Positions 43,086-54,058 of a DNA stretch of 64,000 nucleotides are shown here, one piece after another. How positions within the stretch are numbered: the first letter of the stretch is position 1; the number at the start of each line of letters is the position of its first letter. The stretch spans positions 1 to 64,000 of the forward strand of contig ML975391.1 of NCBI GenBank assembly GCA_010015605.1, read 5' to 3'. The notes under the pieces are model-generated. The model made no database searches. It had not been told where the DNA came from and saw nothing but the letters and a program-made list of their open reading frames with translations. The position numbers and the translations under genes were made by a program. This DNA comes from Decorospora gaudefroyi (Eukaryota; Ascomycota; Dothideomycetes; Pleosporales; Pleosporaceae).

Positions 43086-44728
43086 ATGTCTTCGTGGATA
43101 TCTCGAGCGACGGAATCTCACCATGCCCAGCTCATCGCCACTGCTGCCGTCTCCGGTTTCGTCGTTGGAAGTGCGATTCTTGGTTTTCAGCATGCACGGC
43201 GGATGACGAGGGTTGCCGATTTGAAGGCATCAATACCAGACTTCAGCGATGAACATCGCGCATCACGAGTAAGTACTCATAATGCTTTAAGTATCCAACA
43301 TATAGCATTTATAAAGCAACATTTGTCGACAAAACTAACGTTGCCAGATGACCGAATATGGCGCTGCGTCAAGTGTCTTTGCTCCAAGTAAGGAAGACGA
43401 GCGCAGTATGGCATTAGCCGCAAGAGCAAGGAAAGGCGACTATGACGACGGTAAGAGCCGCAATTTTTCAACTACTTAGTCAGCTTCTGACCATCACTGT
43501 AGACCTCATTCTCGAACAGCTGGCCAGAAACAGAGTCTTCCTCACAGATCCGGGAATCGCCAAGTTGCGGAACGCTTTCGTCGTTGTAGTTGGATGCGGA
43601 GGCGTCGGCTCACATGCAACAGCTGCTCTTGCCCGTTCAGGGTGCTCTAAACTTCGCCTCATCGACTTCGACCAAGTCACACTATCTTCTCTTAACCGAC
43701 ATGCCGTCGCAACTCTGGCTGATGTTGGAACGCCCAAAGTACACTGTCTCCGCAAAAGGCTCGAGCAAATCACTCCATGGACACACTTCGAATGCCGGAA
43801 TGAGCTTTTCAGCGAGCAGACTGCGGCGGCACAATTAGCACCCATGAACGATCAGCAACCGGATTTCGTCATTGACGCCATTGACAACATCGACAGCAAG
43901 GTTGCCCTGCTGGCCTACTGCTATTTGAATAACATCAGAGTCATATCCTCGATGGGCGCAGGATGCAAGTCCGATCCTACCAAGGTTTTCATTGGCGATA
44001 TCTCCGCAAGCACAGACGATCCACTTTCGAAATCTACCAGGAGAAAACTACGTTTGAAAGGCGTCAAAGACGGTATACCAGTTGTTTTCTCCACGGAGAG
44101 GCCAGGTCCCGGAAAGGCCGAGCTCCAACCCCTCTCCGAGGATGAGTTTGCAAAAGGCAACGTCGGAGAGCTAGGCGTTCTTGCAGATTTTCGCGTACGT
44201 ATCTTACCAGTTTTGGGCACCATGCCAGCAATCTTCGGTCTCGCAGTTGCAAATCACGTCATTCTCTCCATATCCGGCTACCCACATGAATACCTACCTT
44301 CCAAATCCCGCGACAAGATGTACGACGGCATCCTAGGTGCTCTCCAAGGCGCCGAAGAGCGTCTAGCCCGCACACTGTTCTGCGACGACACGCTAGGCCT
44401 CAAAATCCCCATTACACAAGATGATGTGGGTTATTTGGTCGAAGAAGTGTACAGTGGACGAAGCATCGTAAGCGGCTTGACTACACGCTTGAGTCTGATA
44501 CGATGGAACAAACCAACTGAAAGTTTTATCGATAAGAGAACGCCTGGTCAGAGAAACAGCCTCTTGAAGATGAAGGAACTGGTCCTCATGACTAAAGAGG
44601 AGGCGGCAAAGCATGAGAAGGAAGTGTTGAAAGGTCATAAAAGCTTAGAAGATGTGTATGATGCTGAGACGATTGAACGTGTGAATAAGAGGCTGGCGGA
44701 GGAGGAGAGGTTTGAACGGTTTAGGTAA
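43086..44728 (+). CDS. tRNA threonylcarbamoyladenosine (ct6A) dehydratase, TcdA/Tcd1-Tcd2 family
   Basis: Three exons: 43086-43268, 43348-43450, 43503-44728; 503 residues. Introns of 79 and 52 nt close the frame (DEHRASR-MTEYGAASS and GDYDD-LILEQLARN). The N-terminus has a membrane helix (LIATAAVSGFVVGSAILG), as in yeast Tcd proteins at the mitochondrial outer membrane. The E1-like Rossmann domain starts LRNAFVVVVGCGGVGSHAT, with LRLIDFDQVTLSSLNRHAVA, FVIDAIDNIDSKVAL and VISSMGAGCKSDPTK. These enzymes use ATP to cyclise t6A37 on tRNAs. A C-terminal extension of about 150 residues is helical and fungal-type. It may be either Tcd1 or Tcd2; I cannot decide. Confidence 0.93.
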
Positions 44729-45371
44729 CCTATCCTCAGTGAGGACAAATCGTTACATCCGGCGTATCGTTCACAATGATAAACAGGGCCGACACTAGTG
44801 TGTGGTATCATGGTCCGCATTTTTTCGTCCACTTCACACCACCAATCTGTCACCTAACTCCACACAGCAGATGCATCTGCACACTTCCTAGTTTACTTCG
44901 ACCACATTCTCCATCGCCCCGACATCCGTCGGCCGCACAGGTACATGGCCAATGAGAGCGGACTACATGGTCGCGACGGACCTTATCTTTCCCATACGAG
45001 GTTAGTACCACCGGTAGAGAACTTTTTCTCTCTATGACGTAAAACGTCGCCGGTGAGAGCGAGAATACGCTGGGGGTATCTATGACGGGCTAGTATGAAA
45101 GATGTGACCAATCAGCACTCAAGGAATTGGCAAAGGCCCAACTAATTGTAGTTTAGGTCCACATGTTCCAAATAAAATTGTACAAACGGTGATCGGGACT
45201 GACGAAGCTGGAAGTGTGAGGACAACGTCATATGGAGAGATCGACGGAGTTAACGGTCGCTGCTGGTGTATAAAAAGCGTCTGAACCTTCCTGACTGAGA
45301 ATGACCATCACCTCACAAAACACACGCCAACACCCCAAAACTCTACAGCACCAACGCCAATAAATATCACA
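44729..45371. other. Interval between the ct6A dehydratase and the alcohol dehydrogenase
   Basis: About 640 bases: dehydratase 3' flank and alcohol dehydrogenase promoter. TATAAAAAG at 45269-45277 is a good TATA-like site about 100 bases before ATG 45372. No gene seen. Confidence 0.5.
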
Positions 45372-46505
45372 ATGGCAGACACCAAGTTCGAAGGATGGCT
45401 CGGCAAGGACAAGGACAGCGTCGAGGGAAAGATGGAGTGGGGCCAATTCGACCCAAAGAAGTGGACTGAAGACGACGTCGACATTGAGATCTCCCACTGC
45501 GGTATCTGCGGTTCTGACTTACACATGCTGAGTTCTGGCTGGGGACCCACACCATACCGTACGCACCCCATCTCCCCATGCATTCTCTCAAGCCAGTGAA
45601 AAAGCCGCTGACCCATTTCAGCCTGCGTGGTGGGCCACGAAATCATCGGCAAAGCCGTCAAGGTCGGCAAGAACGTAAAGCACGTCAAGCAGGGCGATCG
45701 TGTCGGAGTCGGCGCACAAGCACGCTCATGTCTACAAAAAGACTGCCCAGATTGCTCACACGGGATCGAGAACCACTGCCACCGCGAGACCATCAACACC
45801 TATGGGTCCGTCTACCCCAAAGATGAAGGCAAGAGCTATGGAGGCTACGCGACGCACAACCGCACCAACGGCCATTTCGTCTTCAACATCCCAGAAGGAC
45901 TGGACAGCGCAGCCGCCGCGCCCATGCTCTGCGGCGGCATAACCGTCTATTCCCCTCTCAAACGCAACGGATGCGGCCCCGGAAAAACCGTCGGAATCGT
46001 TGGCGTAGGCGGACTCGGCCACTTCGGCGTCCTCTTCGCCAAAGCACTAGGCGCAGACAAAGTAGTAGGCATCAGCAGGAAAGCGGATAAGCGGGACGAC
46101 GTACTCAAGCTCGGCGCCGACCAGTACATATCCACCGACGAAGACAAGGACTGGGCCAAGCACAACGCGCAATCGCTCGACCTCATCGTTTGCACCGTTT
46201 CGAGCGCCAAGATGCCTTTGCAAGGCTATCTCAACCTTTTGAAGACGCATGGCACGTTTATCCAGGTCGGGGCCCCCGATGGCGGCGAATTGCCGCCTAT
46301 TAATGCGTTTACGTTGCTCTCTGGGGGCCTGAAGGTTGGTGGTAGTGGGATCGGTGCGCCGTGGGAGATCCAGGAGATGTTGCAGTTTGCGGCTGATAAG
46401 GGGGTTAAGCCGTGGATTCAGACGCGATCGATGAAAGATGCTAATGAGGCGGTTGTGGATATGAAGGATGGGAAGGCGAGGTATAGGTATGTTCTTGAGA
46501 ACTAA
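45372..46505 (+). CDS. NADP-dependent zinc alcohol dehydrogenase (cinnamyl-alcohol/Adh6-7 type)
   Basis: Two exons, 45372-45558 and 45622-46505, with a 63-nt intron; 356 residues. Splicing restores GWGPTPY-PCVVGHE. Catalytic zinc ligands are in CGICGSDLH and GHE; structural zinc Cys are in CLQKDCPDCSHGIENHC. The cofactor loop is VGVGGLGHFG and the following GISRKADKR has Ser-Arg-Lys after the strand, which favours NADP(H) over NAD(H), as in yeast Adh6. This type reduces a range of aromatic and aliphatic aldehydes. Convergent end faces a long gene-free interval. No cluster partner nearby. Confidence 0.94.
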
Positions 46506-49500
46506 AGGGAGAATTACTTGTCAATGGGGTTCGTCTTCCGGTAGGACGGGAAGGGAATGGCCTGTTTGACAATGCGATGAGATAAATGGAACTTGTGGCT
46601 GCTCAACGTTGCTCTTCCCACTCTATGTGCGCGCATCTCGCTCTTTTGAAATTAAATGTCACTGTACGCGATCAGTATGGAGATTGCGTACTCAGCGCTC
46701 ACACTACCATGGTAAACAGAGGCGAGGAGGATGGAGGTCAGCCGTGAGGTTGTCTAAACCAACAGTGAGATTACCGACGTACGATATCGATCGCTAAGAG
46801 CACAAGCGTACCATAGTGTTTCCAACACACTCACGTAAGTAAACCTTGAGCGAAGGGACGAAGCTTGACATAAGAAACTAATCCACAAAACCCCATAGTA
46901 TCCAAATTACACCTAGTTACAGTATATTCCCGAGCGCAGCAAGCAAGTCCACGTATCCCACTGCATATACAGCGTGTCCACATTCAAGCCCAGCGAACAA
47001 AAAGTAAAAGCAAATCAAAACATGTTATATAGCACAATGACCCCCACGGCAACGCCAACAGCATGTAGCAGTAGGTGGCTCCATGAATAAACAAGAAGCC
47101 TCACCCAGACATCCAGAACACACATACTTACCACGTATCTTTTCATAAATTATCAGGTTCTATAATTGGGCTTGCTTGCGGGTGGGCATCAGATCTCGAT
47201 GCGCACGCCCCGTTACCTGCGGAAATATCGTAGTGGACAGGATAGATATCGTGGATAAGGATGCGGAAAAAAAGGAAGGATGGGGCGGGGGGCGGGGGGA
47301 AAGAGACGAGGATAGATATGAGGATCTACACTGTATAGATAAAAATGAGAAAAGGAAGAAAAAGCAGAGAGGGAATGGCCACGTGTGGTGGATTAGCTAG
47401 GGACTGTACCTACCTTGCTGATCGCTAGTTATGAGTGCAAGGGAGGGATTGAGGCTGTACCTCCTTTACGTTTTTGAGATACTTATCTTTTCTTTTCTTT
47501 TCGGGGGTAGTACTTGGTAAATAGTGGGATTGGAAATCGTGTATGTTAGCGTTCTTGTACGCGACCTGCCAGAGAGGTATCTCCACATACCTTTCTCAAC
47601 CGTATTGAATCGTGGCATCTACATAGTCCTGGTGGCGGGCTTACGGGTTGGGGCTCGCTCGGTACCTACACTGTTTCTGAGATACGAACCAAATTCGTGT
47701 AATGGCAGGTTTTGGCGTGTTGCTACTAACTACGTATCTAGCTTGATGCTTGTTGCTTGTTGGAAGAAGCATTCTAATGTACGGTAGGTGGCGGTTGACG
47801 ATGTTGAATGACGGCTATCCTTGCTAGGTAGAATATGCGGCTAGGAAGAAAAAAAGAAGGAAAGAAAGAAGAAGAATGGTGCGAAAGTGAGAAACGGGTG
47901 ACGGCGGGTAATTGGTATCTAGCTGGGAAGAAGCAAACTTGACGTTGCATTCGGTCTACGATACCGTAACGTACCTAGCGAAATAAACTACGTTGCGCCA
48001 TCAAGGCACGGTAGGTATGATGGGTAGGTAGGTAAGAGACTTGCATGTCCAGCTGCTGCGAATTGTCAGTACCCAAGCCTCAAAAGCAAGACCGAACAGA
48101 TAACTATCGTACGATCAGAGCTGTTGGATACCAGTACATCACCCCAACATACCCATAGCAACAGCAACAGCATCTTACAATAGTTTTCTAGCTTTTTATT
48201 CATTGCCTGGCGCCCAGCAATTATGCCCGAATTACCGCTCTAGCCTCCCTTTATATGAAAACCTCGCGTACCTACCTACTAGCCTCTCCGATCTGCATAT
48301 CCCACCGCTCTTCAAATCGAAACCGTGTGCGAGGCGCGGGTTGGGTATGTATACAGTACACCGTTTTAGCCCCAGCCGATGTATAATTTCGCCACCCCGC
48401 CCTTCGCCCGAAAAAAAGCGCCGTTTGTAACGAACAACGCGCATAGTACCTACCCCCCTGTCAAGGGGAGCGAGCGAACCGACGTCCCGTCCGCGCCTCC
48501 GCCAGGAGAATCCTTTTGTATGGTGTGTGCCACCAACATCACCAACGTGCACTCCGGGGAGGAAACGGAAACGGTTTAGTTCTTTGGATATCCGCGTCGT
48601 GGTAAACGATGCGAGGCGAGGAGGTTGTGCGACGTTCATGGGGGCGATCAAACGTGCACGAGCTTGATACCCGAGAGGGGGTGGGGGAAGGGGGTTGGTG
48701 TGTTTGATCATCAATGTCATTTTCTACGGTTTCGAAGGAAAATATCTAGGTACTCTAGGGATGTGGGTTTCCCGTGGCCTCGGTTTGACAGTTCATTATT
48801 ACTTTTTTTTTCTCCTAGGTAACGAATGCACCACCTCAACGGATAGATTCATGTGCGCTCCCTATCCATTAAATTCCAGTCCCTATCCCTACCAACAAAA
48901 TTCTTCACTAACACAAGACCAAAAAAGAAAGAAAGACAACAAGAAAACAATGATTCGCTGCTCTCCTTTCTCTCCTTCCTCATGCATGTCTTCATCCAGA
49001 TCTGCAGTAAGACGGCCGACATGTCTCCGCTCTATTCACGTATGGTACGCCGCCCCTGACGCATCTCATCATTATTTTTCACACATTTAGAATCAAAGAT
49101 AAGACTCGATATATCGAAAAGAAAGGTGAGATACATATATACTCGGTGATTGGATTGGGGGGTCAGCCGTTTGAAAGAGCGCGTGTCTTGACTCTACGAG
49201 GCGATCGCGACGGGATACCTCACTGTAGGGCCGTGTACATGTTTCATATCCTAGTGGTAACAGGCACGTACGTAGGTACCCGCTTTTGCACTGTGGGTGG
49301 CTGGGCTTGTGATGGAACGTCACAGTACGTACGAAGTAGCCAAGAAGTAGCAGGCACAAGTGGGGACACGGACACGGACATCCATATAATGGGGTTCTTA
49401 TTATTGCTCCTTGTTTGTATACACACTAGCCTGACGTCAAACATAACAACCGGGCAAGCGCTGCGCATACGCACGCGAGATGTTCGTTTCCTGTCAAGTT

Positions 49501-50735
49501 CAAGTGTCAGGTACAATTCCGCTGCGCTGGGAATCTGACTCTTGTGAATACGAACGACACTATCGCAGGGGTTCACACACATTTATTTTGTGGGGTCAGG
49601 TTGGTTCTCTGGGCTGGCTTCTTTGTAATTCTTTTCTCTTGTGTGGGTGTAACCTACTCGACCAGAGTTCCAAGTCGCCGATAACAAGCGCCGCAATAGA
49701 GCATTATCTTCCTCAACCTAACACTAACGATGCAGGTCTCGATATTAAAAAACCTTGGATTGGTTTGTCTGACGTAAGTAGTGACACAGAACCAGTGGCT
49801 GTTCTTGCCGCATACGTATCTACTTGCACTGGGGTCTCACGCCAGCCCAAGCGGGGGCTCAGGGAAAAGAAAAAAATGTCCGCAAATCGCGCCGCGCACA
49901 ATGTTTTTTCCTCTTTTCCTTTTTCTTTTCGGGATTTTTATGTATGGTTGATTACCCCATGCAGATGCACAAAGTAAATCGTTCAAGTTCGCGTGGGTGC
50001 CGATGGCCAGGTACCTATAATTCCAACGGGTTAAGGTGAGGGGTAGATAAAAAGGGCTAGAATCCAACCGCGTAGGTACTTTTGCCAAAAGATGTTTTTT
50101 GTCGGATCACTTACCTATGATGGCCGACACTCGAGTATTGAATATTGACTGCGGTGGAGACGTGAGGTTGCGCGTGCGTGGCCAAGAACAGATAGGTGGG
50201 TCCTTGTAACGTTGGACTGACAATACTCCGTTGCATTGCTGCAGATGGACTGCAGATACCAGTGCCACCGAGATTTAGTTGCATAGAGATCGTTCGCGTA
50301 GGGGGGCTAGTTTAATCAAGGGATGTGATATTCGTGAGTCTAAGTGCATTTGTTACCCACTCCATCGCTAAGCAGACGTGGTAATCCTCTAGAACATAGA
50401 TGTAATGATAGCTACGCTCGAGTCCCTATCCAAGGGGGACCTTGCCCAGTTGACAAAAGAAAAGCGCATATAGACCGTAATGGTATCGTAAAACAAAGCC
50501 GGAAATAATATGTAAAAATAAATGAAGCCGCTCAAAGTGGGATAGTTAAGTCCGAAGCCTGACAACTTCCCAAGTAGTCAGAAATCGCCGGAGAATATTG
50601 GAGCCGTTAAAACCAAAACGAGGAAACAGGGAGGTAGCCAAGGTAATATGTGGTAATATGATACAGGGTATATGCAAGCAAAAGCGAAAAATGGGTTCGG
50701 AGGTGTGTGTGTGTACGTGTGTTCGTTTGCGGAAA
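46506..50735. other. 4.2 kb interval without a supported gene
   Basis: Flanked by two gene ends (plus-strand alcohol dehydrogenase, minus-strand RING/VWA gene). I read all frames; none longer than about 165 codons, and none shows recognisable motifs or splice-improved frames. It contains many TAGGTA-type repeats (48011-48034, 49267-49282, 50009-50016), purine-rich runs (about 47265-47375 and 47845-47890) and T-rich runs. No tRNA-like fold seen. Confidence 0.5.
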
Positions 50736-53700
50736 TTAATTCTCCTCCATCAGTGCTTCTTGGTCGCCGGTTTCGCGCCAGTCTCGTGACCGCTCTGACA
50801 ACCGCTTGACGCCCACAATGCGCTCTGCCCAGAGCGACTCAGATGGCGATCTGAATGTATATGCGCGCTGTGATGAAATGACGCCGATGGCCTGCAACAC
50901 CGCTTTGCGCGAATCTCGACCGAAGACGGCTGGGTGGTTAATCCATTCAAGGCTGGATTCGAGTTCGGCGTCAAGCGCATGCATAGTTCGGACGTCAATG
51001 CCTGTTGCAGGGGTGAAAGGGCTGTCTGCGTGTGGCGAAGGCGTCCGTGGGCGGAGGTCGCCGCTAACGCTGTTGTTGGTGGGTGAAGAGGAGCCAGTGC
51101 TGCCTGCGGCACTGGATGTATCGTGGCGGCGATGACCAGGCGGTGGGAGGGGTGGCAGGCCTCCTTTTCCTAGACCTTTGAGAATACTGCGCGTTTCTTT
51201 TAGCAGATGATGTGCTCGTTCGTGTTGGCCCCGCGAGACAAGTGTCAGTGCGCGTGTCATCATATCTGAGGTGAGCAACTCCATGCGTCGCTGTACAACG
51301 TGAGGATGCGGTGGGATTGGGGGCGTTGGGGGTCGCCCTGTAGGGCTCTTTTTGGGTCCGGAGGGTAGCAGAGTAATGGCCAGTAGTGATGGGCGTGGCA
51401 GTTGTGAAAGTGTCCCTTCGCGTAGTATGTCGCCGTAGGTGAGGTCTGCTTGGATGAGTGGTACTTCTTCGACGCTGAGTGTGCGCGACTCGTCTTGGTC
51501 AAGCGGTCCGCCCAGAGCCTCAAGTCCCGACACGATAGATTCCCAGGGATCTTGAGGAAGCTGCTCTGGTGAGCCCGAGTCTGGAGCAATAACCAGTTGC
51601 ACCAGGATATCTCTCTTATCACCGAAACGCAAGTCGCCCAGTGCTGCTTCGGCGTCTCGTCCCGTAGCGCGTTTGGTAATTTGCAACGCGCCACTGATCT
51701 TGACAAATTTGGCGGGAGAGCCTTCGGGCAGGCGGAGCTTTAATTTGACGTTTTGGTGCGAGGTTGTTTGGAGCGAACCCAAGCATCCAGCCGCACACTC
51801 GCGGAGCATCATCCAGTCCTTGACGTAGGTGTAAGAGGCTTTGGTCCGCGTCGATAGTTCAATCATGGTGTCAGGCTTGTGTGTCAGTCCCAGGCCGAAT
51901 GAATGGATGGAAACCCTACGAAGAGTCAGTGATGATGATGTGCAGATATGGCACGAATACTTACTTGGCAGCCTCAGCGCGGGAAATGACAAAGTCGACG
52001 CTCTCCGCATCCGATGTGGAAGAGTCACTGATGAGAAGAATGCTCGAGAGGGGGTTGCTCGACTTGCGCTGCATGAGTAGGTCCATGGCTACATTCGCGC
52101 CATCCACCACGTCGGCACGCAGGCTCTTTTGTCCAACAGGGCGTATGGAGTCGAGCACCTTGGGCCAGTCTCTCCAGGCTTTGCTTGTCATGCCGACAAT
52201 GGGGACACCGCCACCGCTGGAGCCAAAAGTGACGAGGCCCATGCGGTCGCGTTCGCCCAGGCTGTGGACCAGGAAACGGAGAGTGTCACGCAGTAGGTTG
52301 ATCTTCAAGCCCTGCATCGACGAAGAGACTGGGATCACGACGACGATATCCACGGGCACGTGGATGGACGCAGAGGGGCGGGGCTCGGGCATGCCGGCGC
52401 GCGAGGCGCTGTATTCGGTGGGTGCGGTCATGGTCGAGCGGGCTGCGCCGTAAGACGAGTTGACGGAAGAAACGCGCTTTGGCCTGCGGTAGTCGTCCTC
52501 CTCGGTGCCAGAGTTGTCCTGGTCGTAGTCGTGCATCCTGTTGTTCGTCGGGAAGTCCAGACGGATGTCCATGAGGGCGCGGCGCCAGAGCTCCTGCTGG
52601 TTTCGGTCCTGGAACTGTAGGTGGAAGGCAGGGAGTTCGGCCACGGAGAGGCTAAGCGTCAGTATCAGGTTGTCTGGTGAATGCTCGACCTGGTTGAGAT
52701 GCTTCTTGATAAGAATGGAGCCCTTGAGCGTGCACTTGGTCTTCTTGGCTGGTGCCGCCGCGCCGTCCCACTGCGGGGATGGCGCAATCTTCTTCTCCTT
52801 GACGCAGATGAGCATCTCGGAGAAGAGGTAGCACTCTAGCTCCTGCCACGACTGGCGGTCCTTGCCAACGCGGATGTGGCCGTGCAGTCGCAGCTTGCCG
52901 AAGCGCGAGAAGTCAAGGCCGTGCCAGTTGTCTACACGGGCGTGCAGGTCTTCGGTGATCTCATCCAACACCTCTGTCGACTCATACTGCGGCTCCGACG
53001 GCCGGCTGTTCACCGGCGACTTGGTCTGCCCATAATTGCCCTCAGCGGTGCCCGCCATGGAAGGAAGCGGCGGCGCGCCACGCATGTCGTCTGGGTTCGG
53101 GCGCCATTTGCCCTCGACTACCTCCACGGTGATCAGACATGTGAGGCTCTGCTGCTGGCGCGACCGACTCAGGGTGGGGAATTCGCTGCGGACAGTGACT
53201 GTGGGCGGAGGTATCGGACTCTTCAACAGGCCACGCGGGCTGCTAAGGCTGGTTTCCATGGACTGAACATCATAGTCGTGCCGCCTACCATCGTGTGTCG
53301 CAGCGTAGTCGTTGGAGGACGCAAGCCCCGTGGCGCCCGAATCACTGCGTCCATGCGCCCGCGACATCGAACCACCCCGATCAGACGCCCGATCGCGGCT
53401 GTGGCTGCTGTCGCGTTGACGCGCCTGGTTTGCCGGCGCATATCGGACCGAGGCATCACTATCGTTGCGAGGGCGGGCATGCACGTGTCCGTCATGTTGC
53501 CTTTCCGATGCCACCGTCTGGTTATCCCATGGTGTTGGTGTATTCGCCGCGCTGCGGTGGCTTCCAGCTTGTGACTGCGATTGCGCTGACTCGTTCTGTA
53601 CTGAACGCACAATGGTTGATAATTTCTCTGTCCGCCTGTTAGCAATCGCTGGCCAACCATGTCCTCATGGACAACCTACCAAGATCAAGCACATTCCCGC

Positions 53701-54058
53701 CCCTGCTCGTGTCCAGTCCAAGTGTGGCATCGCACGTCGGACAGTGTTGCGACTCGAACTCGCGAATGTACTCGTAGAAGCATGCCTCATGAGATACATG
53801 GCCGCACGAGAGCTGCAAGATGCGCTCGCCGCGCAGCGTGTATTCCAAGTTCTCTTCGCACACGCAGCATTCGCTTCCAATAAAGGTCCTCTCTCGTCTC
53901 GTCCGGGTCCGCTCAATGTCCATGACCCCAGTCATGCCTCTGCCGGATCGAGGATGCGGTTGTGAGCCAAGTGTCGCGTCGGATCGTAGGGTGTGGGAAG
54001 TGAACGTCTTCGCACTATGACTATTGCGCGAGTGGGGACGGAGTCCTAGGAAAGACAT
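50736..54058 (-). CDS. RING-H2 / PH / VWA domain protein, Ste5-Far1 scaffold-like (1073 residues)
   Basis: Three exons on the minus strand: 54058-53680, 53627-51965, 51915-50736; introns 52 and 49 nt. Exon 1 holds a RING-H2: C64/C67, C85-x-H87-x2-H90-x2-C93, C106-x2-C109. A Ser/Arg-rich linker and a conserved strand (RQQQSLTCLITVEVVEGKW) precede a PH-like fold at about residues 365-485 (FGKLRLHGHIRVGKD to WRRALMDIRLDF). A VWA fold starts near 549 (VDIVVVIPVSSSMQGLKINL); its MIDAS lacks the first Asp (PVSSS, not DxSxS). The C-terminal part has SRGQHERAHHLLKETRSIL and Ser/Pro-rich disorder. RING-H2, PH and a metal-less VWA in this order is the plan of Ste5 and, without VWA, Far1, the yeast pheromone-pathway scaffolds. 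A scaffold role is inference; E3 ligase activity is an alternative. Confidence 0.88.

Noticed and set aside
46506..50735. tRNA or other structured RNA genes in the gene-free interval
   Set aside because: I found no paired A-box/B-box with a cloverleaf-compatible spacing by eye; a covariance-model search would be decisive.
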